Shown: positions 24,856 through 36,867, counted from the first letter of the stretch. The stretch is 64,000 nt of DNA from Acanthacorydalis orientalis (GCA_034766995.1 CM068313.1:19132512-19196511); one strand, 5' to 3'. The notes: generated by a model from the letters alone, not told the origin. Program-made: numbers and translations.

Positions 24856-24892
24856 GATATATATTTATATATATATGTATATATATATATAT
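24795..24892. repeat. Imperfect 56-bp tandem unit inside a TA tract
   Basis: ATTTAGATATATATTTATAT followed by ATATATGTATAT occurs at 24795 and again at 24851, so the interruption pattern of the TA tract has itself been duplicated. Confidence 0.8.
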
Positions 24893-25657
24893 GGCATCCG
24901 AAAGGTGATCTTTAATCCACCCCATATTAGTTTGATTTTTTATCTTTTATCTATTTTGGATTCTTAAATTTAAAATTAGTACCAAAAAGTTTAGTATTTC
25001 TGCCATTGAAAACATTCAAACATATTCGACTGATTTTCAGAATGGTGTCTCTAAGTAATTCTTTCAGGAACGAATTGAAAAATATTATGATCGTTATAGC
25101 AGGAGTATTGCTGCAAGTAATATGTTCGTATATAATAATAAAAACCAAGAACTAGAAGATAAGTGAACTTTTAAATTAACATGCAAAATTTTTGTGTCGA
25201 AATTTTTTATTGAAACATGATACTTCTTTAATTAAAAAGTTAACCTGTTTTTACCTCTATTTAATTGAAAATAACACCTATCTAGTTTTATTTTTAATGA
25301 TTATATAAACTGGACTTTGTATAAATATAATTTTAATTGTTTAAAATTGAAATTTGCTAACAACGTAAAAAGTTAATTATTTAACAATTATGAACATTAA
25401 AAAGTTTTAATAAATATATAAATTTGACGAAAAAATATAACGCAAATTGATAACATGTAAAAGCTTTATGTGTTTAACGAAACTTTTCTATTTATTAAAT
25501 TAAAAATGTATATCATAATTTTACTGGAAATATCGTTTACATGAAAATATATCTTCATACTTCTTTTTTCACGGATTGTACTGGAACGTTAGAAACAATA
25601 TAATTTAAACATTTATTCTTGATTTGTTTTTGCTGAATAAGAAATATTAGCTTCATT

Positions 25658-25661
<4 letters not shown>

Positions 25662-25702
<41 letters not shown>
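25662..25702. repeat. (TA)n microsatellite
   Basis: TA run of about 40 bp followed by GTTTGTGTGTGTATG. Confidence 0.95.
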
Positions 25703-25705
<3 letters not shown>

Positions 25706-26114
25706 TGTGTGTGTATGCATGTATTTATTCACAAATCTTTGTACGTCAATGAATAAATGTGAAATATAAAAAATAAAATAATAAAATACTCAGTGAATTC
25801 ATTTTAGTACCTTGTTGTGAAGTCACGATTGGGAAATTTCGTTCTAAGGTATTTGAAACTAAAAAGTACGAATGGCTCTGAAATTATATTTTATGTAGTT
25901 ATTAAAAATAAAACAGAGGCAAACAGAAGTAAAATTGTTACATAAATAATAGTTATTGGTATCCGTAGTCCATTAAATAATGTAATAAATCAATTTTATA
26001 TGACGTTTATGTATTTCGGATATAATCCCAGGCAAGTTCTAGTAAGATTGTATTGAATAAAAAATTCAACAAAAAGTCAAGCGCGCTGTTTTAGTTTTTA
26101 TAGTTTTCCAATAA

Positions 26115-26130
26115 AACAGTAGGGGGCTCA
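26115..26130 (+). promoter_or_regulatory. CTCF-like motif
   Basis: AACAGTAGGGGGCTCA resembles the insulator-factor CTCF core (CCASYAGRKGGCR), with mismatches at the edge positions. A single site; chance is possible. Confidence 0.15.
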
Positions 26131-27586
26131 TGAGGGGTAAATAGTATAGATTTTAGAAAGTATAAATTGATATGTAACTGATATTTTGTATTCAGGTTTG
26201 CACAATGTATCACACTCCTATCTGTTTCAATTGTTTACACAGTTACAACATATATCGTCTTAAATATATTTAAAAATCTATATGAGATTACCAGAAATTT
26301 CTAAAAAAATATAAGTATTATATTTGTTTTGAATAGTGACGTATTAAATAAATATCAATTATCTAATAAAAAACTAAAAAAAATCATTCATGAATTGTTT
26401 AAAGGACAGTTAGAATTCTTTCATAAATTTTTGTTGCATGTAAAATTTTAATTTAATGACTACTGATCATTTTATTGGTAAAATAATATCATAAATTTAA
26501 CTTAATACACGACTCTACTTATCTAATTTGTTAAAGGAAGTCCAATAGACTGTATTTTGATACTTGACGTGCACTTTGGGACCTTTGCCAACTTTAAAAA
26601 TAACTATACGAGATTTATATTTTTAATCGCATAAAAACCATTAGATTTCTATTTTTCATTAAAATCATTTTATTTTGTCAGCACATTAATAAAATGTTAT
26701 TTTTAAATAATATATCAATTTAAATTAGAATGTGTATTATATTTACAATATTTTTTTCTGAATTCTATTTAAAAATACACTGATATGTTTTTAATAAATT
26801 AAACTGTGTATTTGTTATCAATTATATAGTTCATACATTTTTACAATTAAGCACATTTGGTAGACATGCAGCGTGTAAAATGTTTGTTACGTGCAATAAT
26901 CAATCAAACACAAGAATCGATGAACAAAACTGTACGCATGTAAAAATAAATTGTATTTAAAATATTATAGTACTGGTTGAAAATACAAAAATCGTAGTTC
27001 ATACACATATACAAGTCAATTTCGTGACTATATGTAGTATATATGAAAAATTCGACATGATATTTTCAAAAGGGACTGCTGTCCATGGGTGCAAAGTAAT
27101 AACAAAACTGACATTTATAAAATAAATGAGATTTAATTTTAAAAATATCTTATTTTATGATTATGTTTATGTAAAATAAATTTCTTCATTTTTTGATAAA
27201 ATTTTATTCAAATATTTTTTTCATGTTTAATGGTGATTACTTTTAACGAAGTTAAATATAAAAATAGTTGATAATTGAGCTAAATAATTTTAACGTACTG
27301 GATTTTTTCAATTTTTGAAATATTCTTATCGATTTTTAAAATTGTTTATTAATTATTTAAACTTTAGTTACTGTGTGTAAATAGCACTAAATAAAAGTAC
27401 CGAGTTTATTATTCTAGTTTTACATTTTGCTTTATATCGACTGAATAGACATACTTCAAACGACTGATACTTGCTTGAGATTATATATAATGATATATAG
27501 TAGATAATGTATAACAGTCTAATTCTCGAATAACCAAAATATCTAACTGCAAATAGATAATCGCCTGTGAATGTACTTTATACAAA

Positions 27587-27589
<3 letters not shown>

Positions 27590-27626
<37 letters not shown>

Positions 27627-27640
27627 ACATACACACACAC
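27590..27640. repeat. (TA)n then (CA)n
   Basis: TA run, then AAACACATACACACACACG. Confidence 0.93.
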
Positions 27641-28029
27641 GTTTAGAAATGAACATCTAGTGTTGTAGACGTTAATCTCTCGAACTGATTCTGGCGAGTT
27701 TAATCTCTAGCTTAAAGAAATAAATTCCTTATTCTATAATAGAAACTCATATGTTTCAGAAATTTAATATTCGTATAAAATCGATAAATAAAACAAGTAG
27801 AATTACAAAATATAAAAAAATCATATATATATATATATATAATAAATGAATAAATATATTTAGAATTTCAAATAAATATAAGAACTATTTGCTTTTATAA
27901 GTAGTATTGCATTTACAAAACAATATTTTCAACCATATGTGTTAATTTTACACATGAGCGAAAAGCAAACAATTACTTGACTGTATTTGTAAAACTTTTC
28001 TTCAAAGGAAAAACATTTTGTTAGTAATT

Positions 28030-28400
28030 GTTTGACAGCAGTAAAAATTAATTAATAGACTTTTAACAATTCATTGTTTTGTGTTCTTTCATACAATCCA
28101 CTATCTGATCCAAAACCAAATGAGACACGAAACACATTCGTAAGACTTATAAGAGAACATGACGAGTATGTTGGCTTTCCGCCAATCAAAATGTTGATTA
28201 ATTTTTGCTGTAACTTTTTTTTATCGTTCACCGACGCTCATTAGTCTTCGTTGCTCGTTTATTTTAACGACGACGTATTTTTCGTTTTAATGTTTTAAAT
28301 TATGACGCGTTGTTAAATGAATCAGAAAGTTTATTTAATGTTTTGTTTATATTTATATGAGAATAACCTTGATTCCTTGCTGATAATAAATGAATACACG
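28030..28400. other. Complex island with CCAAT and AATCAA/TTGATT inverted pair
   Basis: GCCAATCA at 28181-28188 overlaps AATCAAAATGTTGATT (28184-28199), a perfect 6-bp inverted pair with a 4-bp gap. Several TCGTT/ACGAC words follow (28230-28280). No coding frame is recognised. Candidate regulatory element. Confidence 0.25.
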
Positions 28401-28565
28401 AAGAAGCCATATACCGATTAATGTTCTCTGTTAAATTATAACCAACATTTACAGTAGATAATAAAATATATAATCGTCTACATGTACAATATATTTCTCT
28501 TTTATGAATAAGAATTTAATTTTCTTCCCAGGTATTAATTGTATTGATGTAAAATGATCATTGTA

Positions 28566-28567
<2 letters not shown>

Positions 28568-28621
<54 letters not shown>
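28568..28621. repeat. (TA)n microsatellite
   Basis: Pure TA run of about 52 bp. Confidence 0.95.
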
Positions 28622-28622
<1 letters not shown>

Positions 28623-28749
28623 CGGTAGTGAAGATTAAGTGGCCTGTTAACCTTTCACTTATAAATTTCAAATTCAGCACTGTGTGTGACACATGAAAAG
28701 TCTTATAGTTATTACGTCTCCTGTATCATTAATCATAGAACGTCTTACA

Positions 28750-28753
<4 letters not shown>

Positions 28754-28798
<45 letters not shown>

Positions 28799-28805
28799 GG
28801 TGTGT
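28754..28805. repeat. (TA)n(TG)n compound tract
   Basis: TA run of about 33 bp, then GTGTGTGTGGGTGTG. Confidence 0.93.
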
Positions 28806-29349
28806 ATAATATTTTAGTATATGAATTGGTTTGTAAGTTAATATATTTTATGTTTTCATTGAGAATATAATATTGATTTAATTTATGAAAAACTGGTATC
28901 GTATATTGTATGATATATTTATAAAATTCAGAACTGAAATTTGCTGCTTTCTTAATCAAAATTAACATATTTTATAAGTTAGACACACAGTACAATTTCA
29001 ACCTACTTATTTAAGTCTAAAGAAATTTCTTTAATCTTAAGAACATTTATATGAATACTTGTCAAATTAAATTAATATAAAGATATTTTGATACTTGATT
29101 AAGAGATTCATTAGAAAAACATTTTAATTTAATACATGTAAAATAGATTCCAACATATATATATATATATATATATAATTGTAACAATATCAAAAGTATA
29201 ATTAATATTCATTATTGAAAATAGCAGGAAATGTAATCGATGTGTGAGTAACTTACATTATTCAAATCAAAATACGATCGGTTACAAATTTGCTTGTTTA
29301 AAAATTAGATAAAAATGTAAATATTATAATCTCATATGTGTATAGTCGT

Positions 29350-29700
29350 CTCTAAAAAATAAACAAACAGGGTGTTGCACGGACTTAAAAACCAAACACG
29401 AAAAAGGCCAATGCACCGTCATCATTCAAAACCATTGAATAGCAGCCTTCGTTTCCCGACGAAAAAATTGATTAAAAAATGTCACGTTAACACGCCACCC
29501 ATAGAAATTCGACATCACGTACCTATTTTATTTCATTATCGGTTTCTGGCAGACTACCAACGAACACTGGGTGTCGGAACTCCGCCACTGGAGCGTCACA
29601 AATAATCTTTTTTATTAAAAAAAACGAATTAACAAAAACGCCTCTTTTTATGCCAAGGTCGGTGGAATAATATGTGTGTCATTACCATATTTTTTGTGAT
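29350..29700 (+). other. Open 80-codon frame in a GC-richer island, unassigned
   Basis: The plus frame ending TAA at 29603-29605 is open back to about 29363. It is rich in Arg, His, Pro and Leu ('RKRPMHRHHSKPLNSSLRF', later 'HYRFLADYQRTLGVGTPPLE'). It has no ATG near its beginning. The minus strand is also partly open. The edge ACAGGGTGTTGCAC at 29367 resembles transposon termini that begin CAGGGTGT, so it may be an unrecognised element instead. Confidence 0.22.
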
Positions 29701-30041
29701 GCTAAGCTTTCTTCTACAATATATGCGTATAATGTGACTACGATGTTTATGTATTTGGAAAATTGATAAATGTGAATATAATTTGAAAATTCTCTTTAGA
29801 TCTTCTTATGGCTTATAAGACATACATTTTAATAGAAACATATTGTATGTTTATTATTTAAATGCATGCAGACTGATCTTTAAAGTCATAATAAAAATAG
29901 AATCATAAATTAGGCTTATTTATCTGTAAGTTTTATAAAAAGAATAAGTGAAGTTAGTTGCTATAGGATGAGTCAATTTAGGCTTTTACATAGTAGTATT
30001 AAAAGGGAGCTCAGGGGTTAAGAAAAGTCCTATTTATTTTT

Positions 30042-30099
30042 CATTTAGCATTTTAGTTTAATTCAATACTAAAATACAATTGAACTAAAATACTAAATG
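30042..30099. other. 22-bp inverted repeat with 14-nt spacer (hairpin)
   Basis: The left arm 30042-30063 (CATTTAGCATTTTAGTTTAA and two more T) pairs with the right arm 30078-30099; 20 of 22 positions are complementary. Transcribed from the plus strand, one mismatch becomes a G-U pair and the other is C-A; from the minus strand, the other position becomes G-U instead. The spacer is 14 nt. The size resembles a short microRNA precursor, but no extension of the stem beyond the arms is apparent and the arm sequence matches no microRNA I know. It could equally be a tiny inverted-repeat transposon relic. Confidence 0.45.
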
Positions 30100-31019
30100 G
30101 AGGATAACATGTTTTTTTTTAATTTTTGCGTTTTTTAATGTTTTCGTGTGTAAGCCTAAGTTCAATTACCCTACATTTAAAATCGTTATGTATGATATTG
30201 CAAACAAAAAATAATCTTCTGTATCAATAAATATGTAGAATTAGCAACATATTTTTAAATTTTTGTGTAATAATATATTAAGATCTTTAATATACGTATA
30301 GTGATTGGTATTGATTGCGGTTGATTGTTTTCTCAATGATTTTGCTTCATTTTTTTTCTTTAAAAATATGTACTTTAATAATTTTAATAAATATTGTATG
30401 AAAATAGATTATATATTACTTTTTTTTCTATTAAACTTTAAGGAACGAAGCAATAAAAAGTATATGTTTTTTTTATTATATATATATATATAAATTATAT
30501 AGTGAAAAAGTAACCACTTTTGGGTTTTAAAATTTAATAGTTAAATTTATAAAAAAATAGCAATTTATTTTTTTGTTATTTAACCCAGTAAATAATTTAA
30601 ATGTATAATAAAAATACATTTTTGAAATATTATAGACAAGTGTTTGATTAAAGAATACAAATTTATTAATTATTATTTATTCGAATTATTATTTGAATTT
30701 GAGAAAAAAATGAAAGAAATTTACTTCAAATCAGAAAAAAACTCAGTATGAAAATATTTCGCAACGAAGCAAATATGTTATTTTTCAGTTATTGAACTGT
30801 GACGATAATGTCAAGTTAGCTCAGTGAAATTTGATTTGTAACTGATTGAATCAGCTACATTGATATAAATTACATTTCTGACGAATATTTGTCGATGAAA
30901 TTGCACATTTTAAAATTTAATAACGATCGTAAAAATTCTGATTAAAGTTGTGTAGATATAATTCTCTTATATTTCATTTAAAAGAAAAAGATAAAATTTT
31001 TATAAATTGTTTTATATGC

Positions 31020-31660
31020 GGACCGTTTAATCCGTCAAAATCATATTGAAATATTTTGCTGTAAGACTTACTCTCAATGTGAACGAACATCCGAAAAATA
31101 CTTCGGTTTAATCAATTCACAATTCGTTGATTTTAAAGTCGGTCACCGATATTCACTTGCCATATATCATTTACGTAACGATTTTATAAAAGCTCACAAG
31201 AACACTCTTTCGGGTACTGACATAATTTCCCAACGCGATTATCCACATAAATATTCGTACAGTACAAAAAGTTGCCCATCCTCCGTTTAAAATATAAATC
31301 AAGTTTTTCACTCTGCAAAATTTCATCCACGTCTTTGTTACTCTCACCACATACATATACATTATATTATACACTCTCATACACGTATACGTATATATTA
31401 TATATTCCTACATAGTGGTATAATAAAAACGACCCTTTGTTTTTTATCCACCATTCATATTTCAATGGGGAAAGTTATACGCTTTTAAGGTTAACGTATT
31501 GATGACGTTGCGTGATTCGATTGGTTATTATTACAATGGATGCCTTCTAAATTGTTCTCAAAACGCAGTCGCACTTTCTCTGCAGAAAATGTTTTATTTG
31601 TTATACTTTGTTTCAGTGCGTACGAGCGCTGATTTCAATGATAAATATTATTTAATTTTC
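31020..31660. other. Long moderately complex stretch with CRE- and CCAAT-like words
   Basis: Less repetitive than its neighbours. Near 31502-31530 it has TGATGACGTTGCG (CRE-like) and then CGATTGGTT (inverted CCAAT), a pairing seen in promoters. The minus-strand 69-codon frame 31171-31380 includes 'YILNGGWATFCTVRIFMWII', with no family recognised. Confidence 0.2.
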
Positions 31661-31783
31661 AAAATAACACTTTGATTGTAAATTTTCAGTCGACTAGAAT
31701 TTAATGCCAGTAAAAAATATGGAATTTAAAATCAGCTTCCTAAGAAACAGTCAATTTATTTTAATAATAATAATATCAACATT

Positions 31784-31815
<32 letters not shown>

Positions 31816-32235
31816 GATTTGAATAAAAATATATTAACATAAAATTTATTCTGTTTCTCGAATATATATTTCTGAGAATTTACATATTTTTAAAAGAAAT
31901 TTAACGTTAATTTCCTGTTCATTTACTGATAATCAAATCCAAAATGTATAAATAATAATACATTTATGAATAAAAGATAAATATAACGCAAATATCATTA
32001 AATATAAGTTGATAATTTAATAATTAAAATGAAACATACAATAAGAGTACAATGTAAGAGAATACATATATATGTATATATTCTAAATGTATTTAAACAA
32101 TATGTGTTGATATTAAATCAGATGTTGTTGTTTTATAATTTAATATTAAAAACAATTGTTCAGAAACGAATCTATTTTGTAAGTTTTTATTTTTAAAATT
32201 TTCTAAGGTTAATAAATAATAAACTACTCTTATAG

Positions 32236-32238
<3 letters not shown>

Positions 32239-32286
<48 letters not shown>
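32239..32286. repeat. (TA)n microsatellite
   Basis: Pure TA run of about 47 bp. Confidence 0.95.
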
Positions 32287-32290
<4 letters not shown>

Positions 32291-32546
32291 AATAAGTAAT
32301 AAATCACAACTTATTGAAATATTATTGAATTATCTAGATTTAAAAATCAAAATTTATTATTGCATGTTTGTAATAATCAAATAATTATTGAAAATTACTA
32401 GAAAATTATTATATAAACATTAATGAAAGAAAATAAATTACTTAAGAAAATGTAATATTTTTAATCTAAAAAGCTTTGTATTAAACACATTTTATTTGCT
32501 CAGGCTATATTTGTAATATGTTTATACACACACATACAAACAGTAT

Positions 32547-32554
<8 letters not shown>

Positions 32555-32607
<53 letters not shown>
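32555..32607. repeat. (TA)n microsatellite
   Basis: TA run of about 50 bp; CA-rich words lie about 30 bp to the left. Confidence 0.95.
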
Positions 32608-32608
<1 letters not shown>

Positions 32609-33000
32609 GATTGTGTCAGCCGTTCGTGTAGTGAAACATTATTGTCCCACTCACGCACATATTAACTTCATTATTCTTACACTAGTGTATAGTTTTGTCT
32701 CCTTCACGCAAATTATATTATCGTGTGAGATTTAATCAATTCGCTGGACTTTTTACTTATTATTTGTAATAAATGAAGGTGTGACAGTTACATGATAAAA
32801 AAAGAAATGATTTAACATTTTCAATTGTTTTAACTATTATTATATGCATTTGTGTAAGCTCGTTCAGATAAGTAATTAGCATGTGCTAATTTTTCCGTCA
32901 TATGTATACATTTTTTATAATCAGCTTGTCTTTAAATACAATCTACATTCTGCACGCAAATATAAACGTTCATACATTATTTATTAATAGGTTTAAGTGT

Positions 33001-33002
<2 letters not shown>

Positions 33003-33056
<54 letters not shown>
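33003..33056. repeat. (TA)n(TG)n compound tract
   Basis: About 40 bp of TA directly joined to GTGTGTGTGTGT. Confidence 0.95.
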
Positions 33057-33497
33057 ATGAATATGAAACTAATTGATTAAAACATTTTTACATTATTAAA
33101 AAATAAATATGTTATAAAAATAATTTATTTAATTTCTCATAATATTTTATACAACAGATTTCTAATACATGCACGCGTTTGATTTTAAGAGAAAATAGAA
33201 TTTACTGGATAGTAAGATAATAGAAAACCGTGTTTATTTAATATAGAACTGCAATTGTGTTTCTACACAAAGATATTTGTCGTTTGTGCAAATCATGATT
33301 ATCTCACGACGTTTTCCAACATTTTCAGTCAGATGTGACTAGCTCTATAGCGGGAGGAAATTTATATATTCTCATTATCGTTTATAATTTAGACAGTGTA
33401 TTAATCTGATGTTTTCTGTCAAGATATATTATATCACATTACAGTGAACTTGCACTTTGTTTTACAGTATAATGATGCTACTAAGTTTATATTAATT

Positions 33498-33499
<2 letters not shown>

Positions 33500-33541
<42 letters not shown>

Positions 33542-33544
33542 CAT

Positions 33545-33597
<53 letters not shown>
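33500..33597. repeat. (TA)n, two long blocks split by TACA units
   Basis: Almost 100 bp, with a central ACATACATATACATACATAC. Confidence 0.95.
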
Positions 33598-33601
<4 letters not shown>

Positions 33602-33944
33602 CTTGTTGGTCTATAATTTTACTAGTTAATATAGGCTCTAGGAATCTATTTTAAATAAGATAATTATAAATATTTTAAATAAATTTCACCTGATAAATGC
33701 AAAAACATATTTTTTATACTAGTCTATTTATCAAATTGGGGAATTCTATTAATGTTTTAATTCAGAGTGGAATGAAATGAACTGTATTAAAAAAGGTATT
33801 TTTTGTTTAATGTTTTCTGTTATTTTAATTAACTTTTTAAATAAGAAAACAAGAGAATAAACAATGATAAACCTATAAATGTTGTCTATGCACGTTAATA
33901 ATAGGTACAAGACTTCATCAATGAAATTTATGCAAAATAAGCCA

Positions 33945-34240
33945 TAAAGCCATATGGTCGTCTGTGAAATGCTCAATTGCTGTGAATATAATGGAATTGA
34001 CATTTTTGGCTCTTTCGACATACTTTCACAAATCTAGTCAATGTTTTCTTCAGAACGAGTACTACGTGTTGGTATTTCTTTACCTTTAACAGACTGAATT
34101 TCTTCCAATTTAATCATTAATCGAAGAATTGGACGAGAATGTCGAGAATAAATATTGCGTAATTTGCGAAATGTATTTTTTATATAACGACCATTTTCAT
34201 AATACAATTGTAATATTTCAATGCGTTGTTTTGCTGTATA
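33945..34240 (-). pseudogene. IS630/Tc1-mariner type transposase, N-terminal DNA-binding part, truncated
   Basis: The minus-strand frame starting near 34240 reads 'YTAKQRIEILQLYYENGRY' followed by 'KNTFRKLRNIYSRHSRP'. It continues through 'GKEIPTRSTRSEEN' to a segment ending 'SIPLYSQQLSISQTTIW' near 33945. This is the characteristic N-terminal winged/helix-turn-helix region of a widespread insect IS630/Tc1-mariner transposase family, whose usual form has '..RSEENI..V..SV..DP..SI.RR.QELG+S.TTLWRIL'. One in-frame TAG interrupts it just after 'RSEENID'. The expected initiator Met is not present before 'YTAK'. Beyond 33945 similarity is lost and no catalytic domain follows, so it is a truncated relic. 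The stretch upstream in transcription (34240-34360) could be its 5' leader. Confidence 0.85.
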
Positions 34241-34784
34241 CTAAAAATGGGAACGTCAAAGCTTAATAAATGTAAAAAAATACAGCTGCCAGTTTGACAT
34301 AAGTGAAATATAACTTCTTAAATAATTGCCCTCCCCCTACTGAAAACTCTTATAGTTTCAATTTGGTCGTTGAACATTTTTATTTTTTTTTTATAAATTT
34401 ATTTACAGACCGCATCAAATATATAATAATTTGTTTATATCGTTAAAAGATTTATCATAAATATCAATTTATGTGGTAATCATTTTTATATAAATGTGTT
34501 CGAATTTAGTTGTTTCATTAAAGAATAATAAATTATACAATAAAATTAATATAAGATAATCCATTTGAGGCAATGAACATAATATTTCCATTCAGTTGTT
34601 CATAATTTATATCGTTAACACATTGTCCATTTTAATATAAATTTTAGTTACACTTCGGCTTTTTCACAACATACTATTTCAATATCGAAATCTTGTTTCT
34701 CTCTCGTATATGTTATTCATGTTCAAATGGGGATGGTAGTCACGCAGTATGTTCAAAAACAAAACGGTAGAAAGTGGGCATGTG

Positions 34785-35093
34785 TCAAAAATCTGAATTA
34801 TTGGTTGAAGGGTACCCGAGTGCGTGTTCGCCAACGCCATCACAGTAATACAAGTGTGGTCTTCTTACTGCAGTAACGGATGCTGTTTCGCCTGTACATT
34901 TCGAAGACCATAATTCTTCAAGTTCTCTATTTAGATTTCCGCTGTTGTTGGTTAAAGTTCGTTGAGATGGAGTGAAATTTGTCACGGACAAATTTTGTGT
35001 TCGAATACTTTTTTTGGAATAATATACACATATAAAACATGATTCATGTCGTTTCGTTGTAAATCTTTCTACATCAACTTTACTACAGTCAGT
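34785..35093 (-). other. Stop-free, protein-like frame of 102 codons; possible exon or relic
   Basis: On the minus strand the frame between a TAG at 35094-35096 and the TGA at 34785-34787 is open for 102 codons. Its residue mix is unlike the Ile/Tyr/Asn/Lys-dominated chance frames around it: it includes 'KVDVERFTTKRHESC', 'NFTPSQRTLTNNSGNLN', 'RELEELWSSKCTGE' and 'HALGYPSTNNSDF'. It has no ATG, so as a gene it would be a terminal exon or a fragment. An acceptor-like CTGACTGTAG ends at its upstream boundary but lacks a pyrimidine tract. Base composition is clearly less AT-rich than the flanks. It lies about 0.5 kb upstream, on the same strand, of the transposase relic at 33945-34240. I recognise no family. 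It could be a host exon, a transposon relic, or conserved non-coding DNA that happens to be open. Confidence 0.3.
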
Positions 35094-35123
35094 CTATGTA
35101 GTCATGTTTAAAAATTTTTATTT

Positions 35124-35125
35124 TA

Positions 35126-35163
<38 letters not shown>

Positions 35164-35180
35164 GTATATATATATATATA
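35124..35180. repeat. (TA)n, two blocks
   Basis: TA runs split by ATATGTATA, just beyond the protein-like frame at 34785-35093. Confidence 0.93.
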
Positions 35181-36330
35181 ATTTTTAGTGCTGAAAGTAA
35201 TATTTTCTGTAAACCACATACAAACAGTTTCTATTATGTTACATTATTAATTCGAATGTATGACACTGTTAGGTGTTTGTAACATTGAGATGGATTTTTT
35301 CAAAGTACAAAGAGAATGTAATTCAAACTCTATATATTAACAAATTAAGAAAAATGTTAGTATTAAAATATTAATGAAGTAAAGGTGCATTTTAAGGGAA
35401 AAACTTATCAGGTTTGAGAAAAGATTTTATACTTCAACTGTAATAAAAAATGTTATATTTCTGAATTATTTTTGAAATAAAAATTCCGTTCTTAATTAGT
35501 AATATAATATTTGAAAAATAAAAATGGAAGTATGCATTTTCTTAATATATGAAGAATTAAAGTGAAGTTATTAATTATTAGAATAAAATATTTAACGTAC
35601 TTTCGTATTTAAAATTATTTGAAAAATGGTTAAAATTTAAGTATAGATACTAAAGTTGAACATTGTTCTAGTAAGATTTAAGACTTTGGTCTATGTGTTA
35701 GGCAGGGTTTCTTGCTAATGTTAAATTAAATGAGGTATAAAATTAATTATTTTTAATTATTATATATCAAAAAATTTAAATATTGAAAATTTTTATTTAA
35801 GAAAAATATAATATTTGAAACATTATTTTGAATTTAGTTTTTCAGGCGACACTATTAGTAAGAAGATGATTATAACGGGTATAAGATTTTATAAAGGAGT
35901 AATTTGCTATATTTTTAGTAAATAAATCTCTAATTTAATTAAAAAATATATTATAATCCTACTGTTGTCTAATTATTATACAGATTTTATTGGAATTTAA
36001 AATTATAAATGTTTTTCTTAAAAGATATTAATAATTTTGAAGAACATATTTTCAAGTTTTGATGATTGTAAAGATATTTACAGCTATATCTTTGATTAGA
36101 GAATTAAAATATATTTTTTTCATAAAGAACATGATTTTTTTCAAAATATATGCATTTTATAAACGTATAGACATTCAAGTGTAAAACTATCAAATCTTAT
36201 ACACCTCGATGAAAAAATAAATAAAAACTAAGTGTTTAAATGCAAAAAAAAGAAATAATATATATAACGATATACATTTATTGAAATGAAATTCATATTT
36301 TGTTATGTTGTGGTATTGTGAATTTAGCAA
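35180..36330. other. AT-rich unique DNA, nothing seen
   Basis: No microsatellite of note, no frame and no motif. Confidence 0.5.
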
Positions 36331-36660
36331 ATAGTATTCTGAACGTACAAGTTCCTGTGGCACAAAACCCCTAGTGTTTTTACACTTAAGCGTCTACATC
36401 TGTCGGTGGTTTGATACAGACGCGTGCGAATCGCAGTTGTGGTCGCCACTAATGCAAACACATTTACAAAAAGCCCCTGTTCGTGTCTCGGTAAAGGAAC
36501 TCGCTCTTTAGAAATCAGGGACAGTAACGCAAGGTTTCCCTGCGTACATCCGTATTTTTTTTTATTAAAACACCCGCCAGTTATGTGTGCAAATAATGGG
36601 CCCAATTATAGGCTTAAATTGCCATGAATATTAATAAGTAGGTAACTGAGAATAGCGAGG
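36330..36660. other. Island open on both strands, unassigned
   Basis: Overlapping frames run on the plus strand (36424-36627, 'TKSPCSCLGKGTRSLEIRDS') and minus strand (36324-36605, 93 codons, 'GNLALLSLISKERVPLPRHE'). GC is clearly raised from 36340 to 36600. Both cannot be real, and the right edge (CCCAATTATAGGCTTAAATT) looks like regulatory sequence. Coding is not established on either strand. Confidence 0.25.
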
Positions 36661-36867
36661 TATAATTAATGATTTCGAATTTATGAGAAAACTTACTTTT
36701 TAATTTAAATATTAGAGTGCTGTGACGTAAAAAGTGTAATAAATGAGAAAATTGTGTATTACTTACATCGAATAGTATATTTTTTATTGAGAATATTTTC
36801 TTAAAAATGATTTAATAGTATTTTCAAGACATGTTTATAGTTTTTAAATAATAAAAATATTATATAT

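Larger units (their letters stand above)
21420..28030. other. AT-rich background, no gene seen
   Basis: TA and CA tracts plus long AT-rich unique stretches; 22430-22960 and 25790-26240 are slightly more complex. Frames at 23020-23313 and 24721-24915 are tract read-through. Confidence 0.5.
31660..33900. other. AT-rich background with long TA tracts
   Basis: Four TA tracts of 40 bp or more. Nothing coding; the 61-codon frame at 33444-33629 is Tyr-Ile read-through. Confidence 0.55.

Noticed and set aside
24795..24892. CRISPR-like repeated units
   Set aside because: Two units of TA-rich microsatellite with no unique spacers in eukaryotic DNA.
26885..26910. Exd/Hox-type AATCAATCA site
   Set aside because: TGATTGAT-like words recur at many places in the window, so a single one carries no weight.
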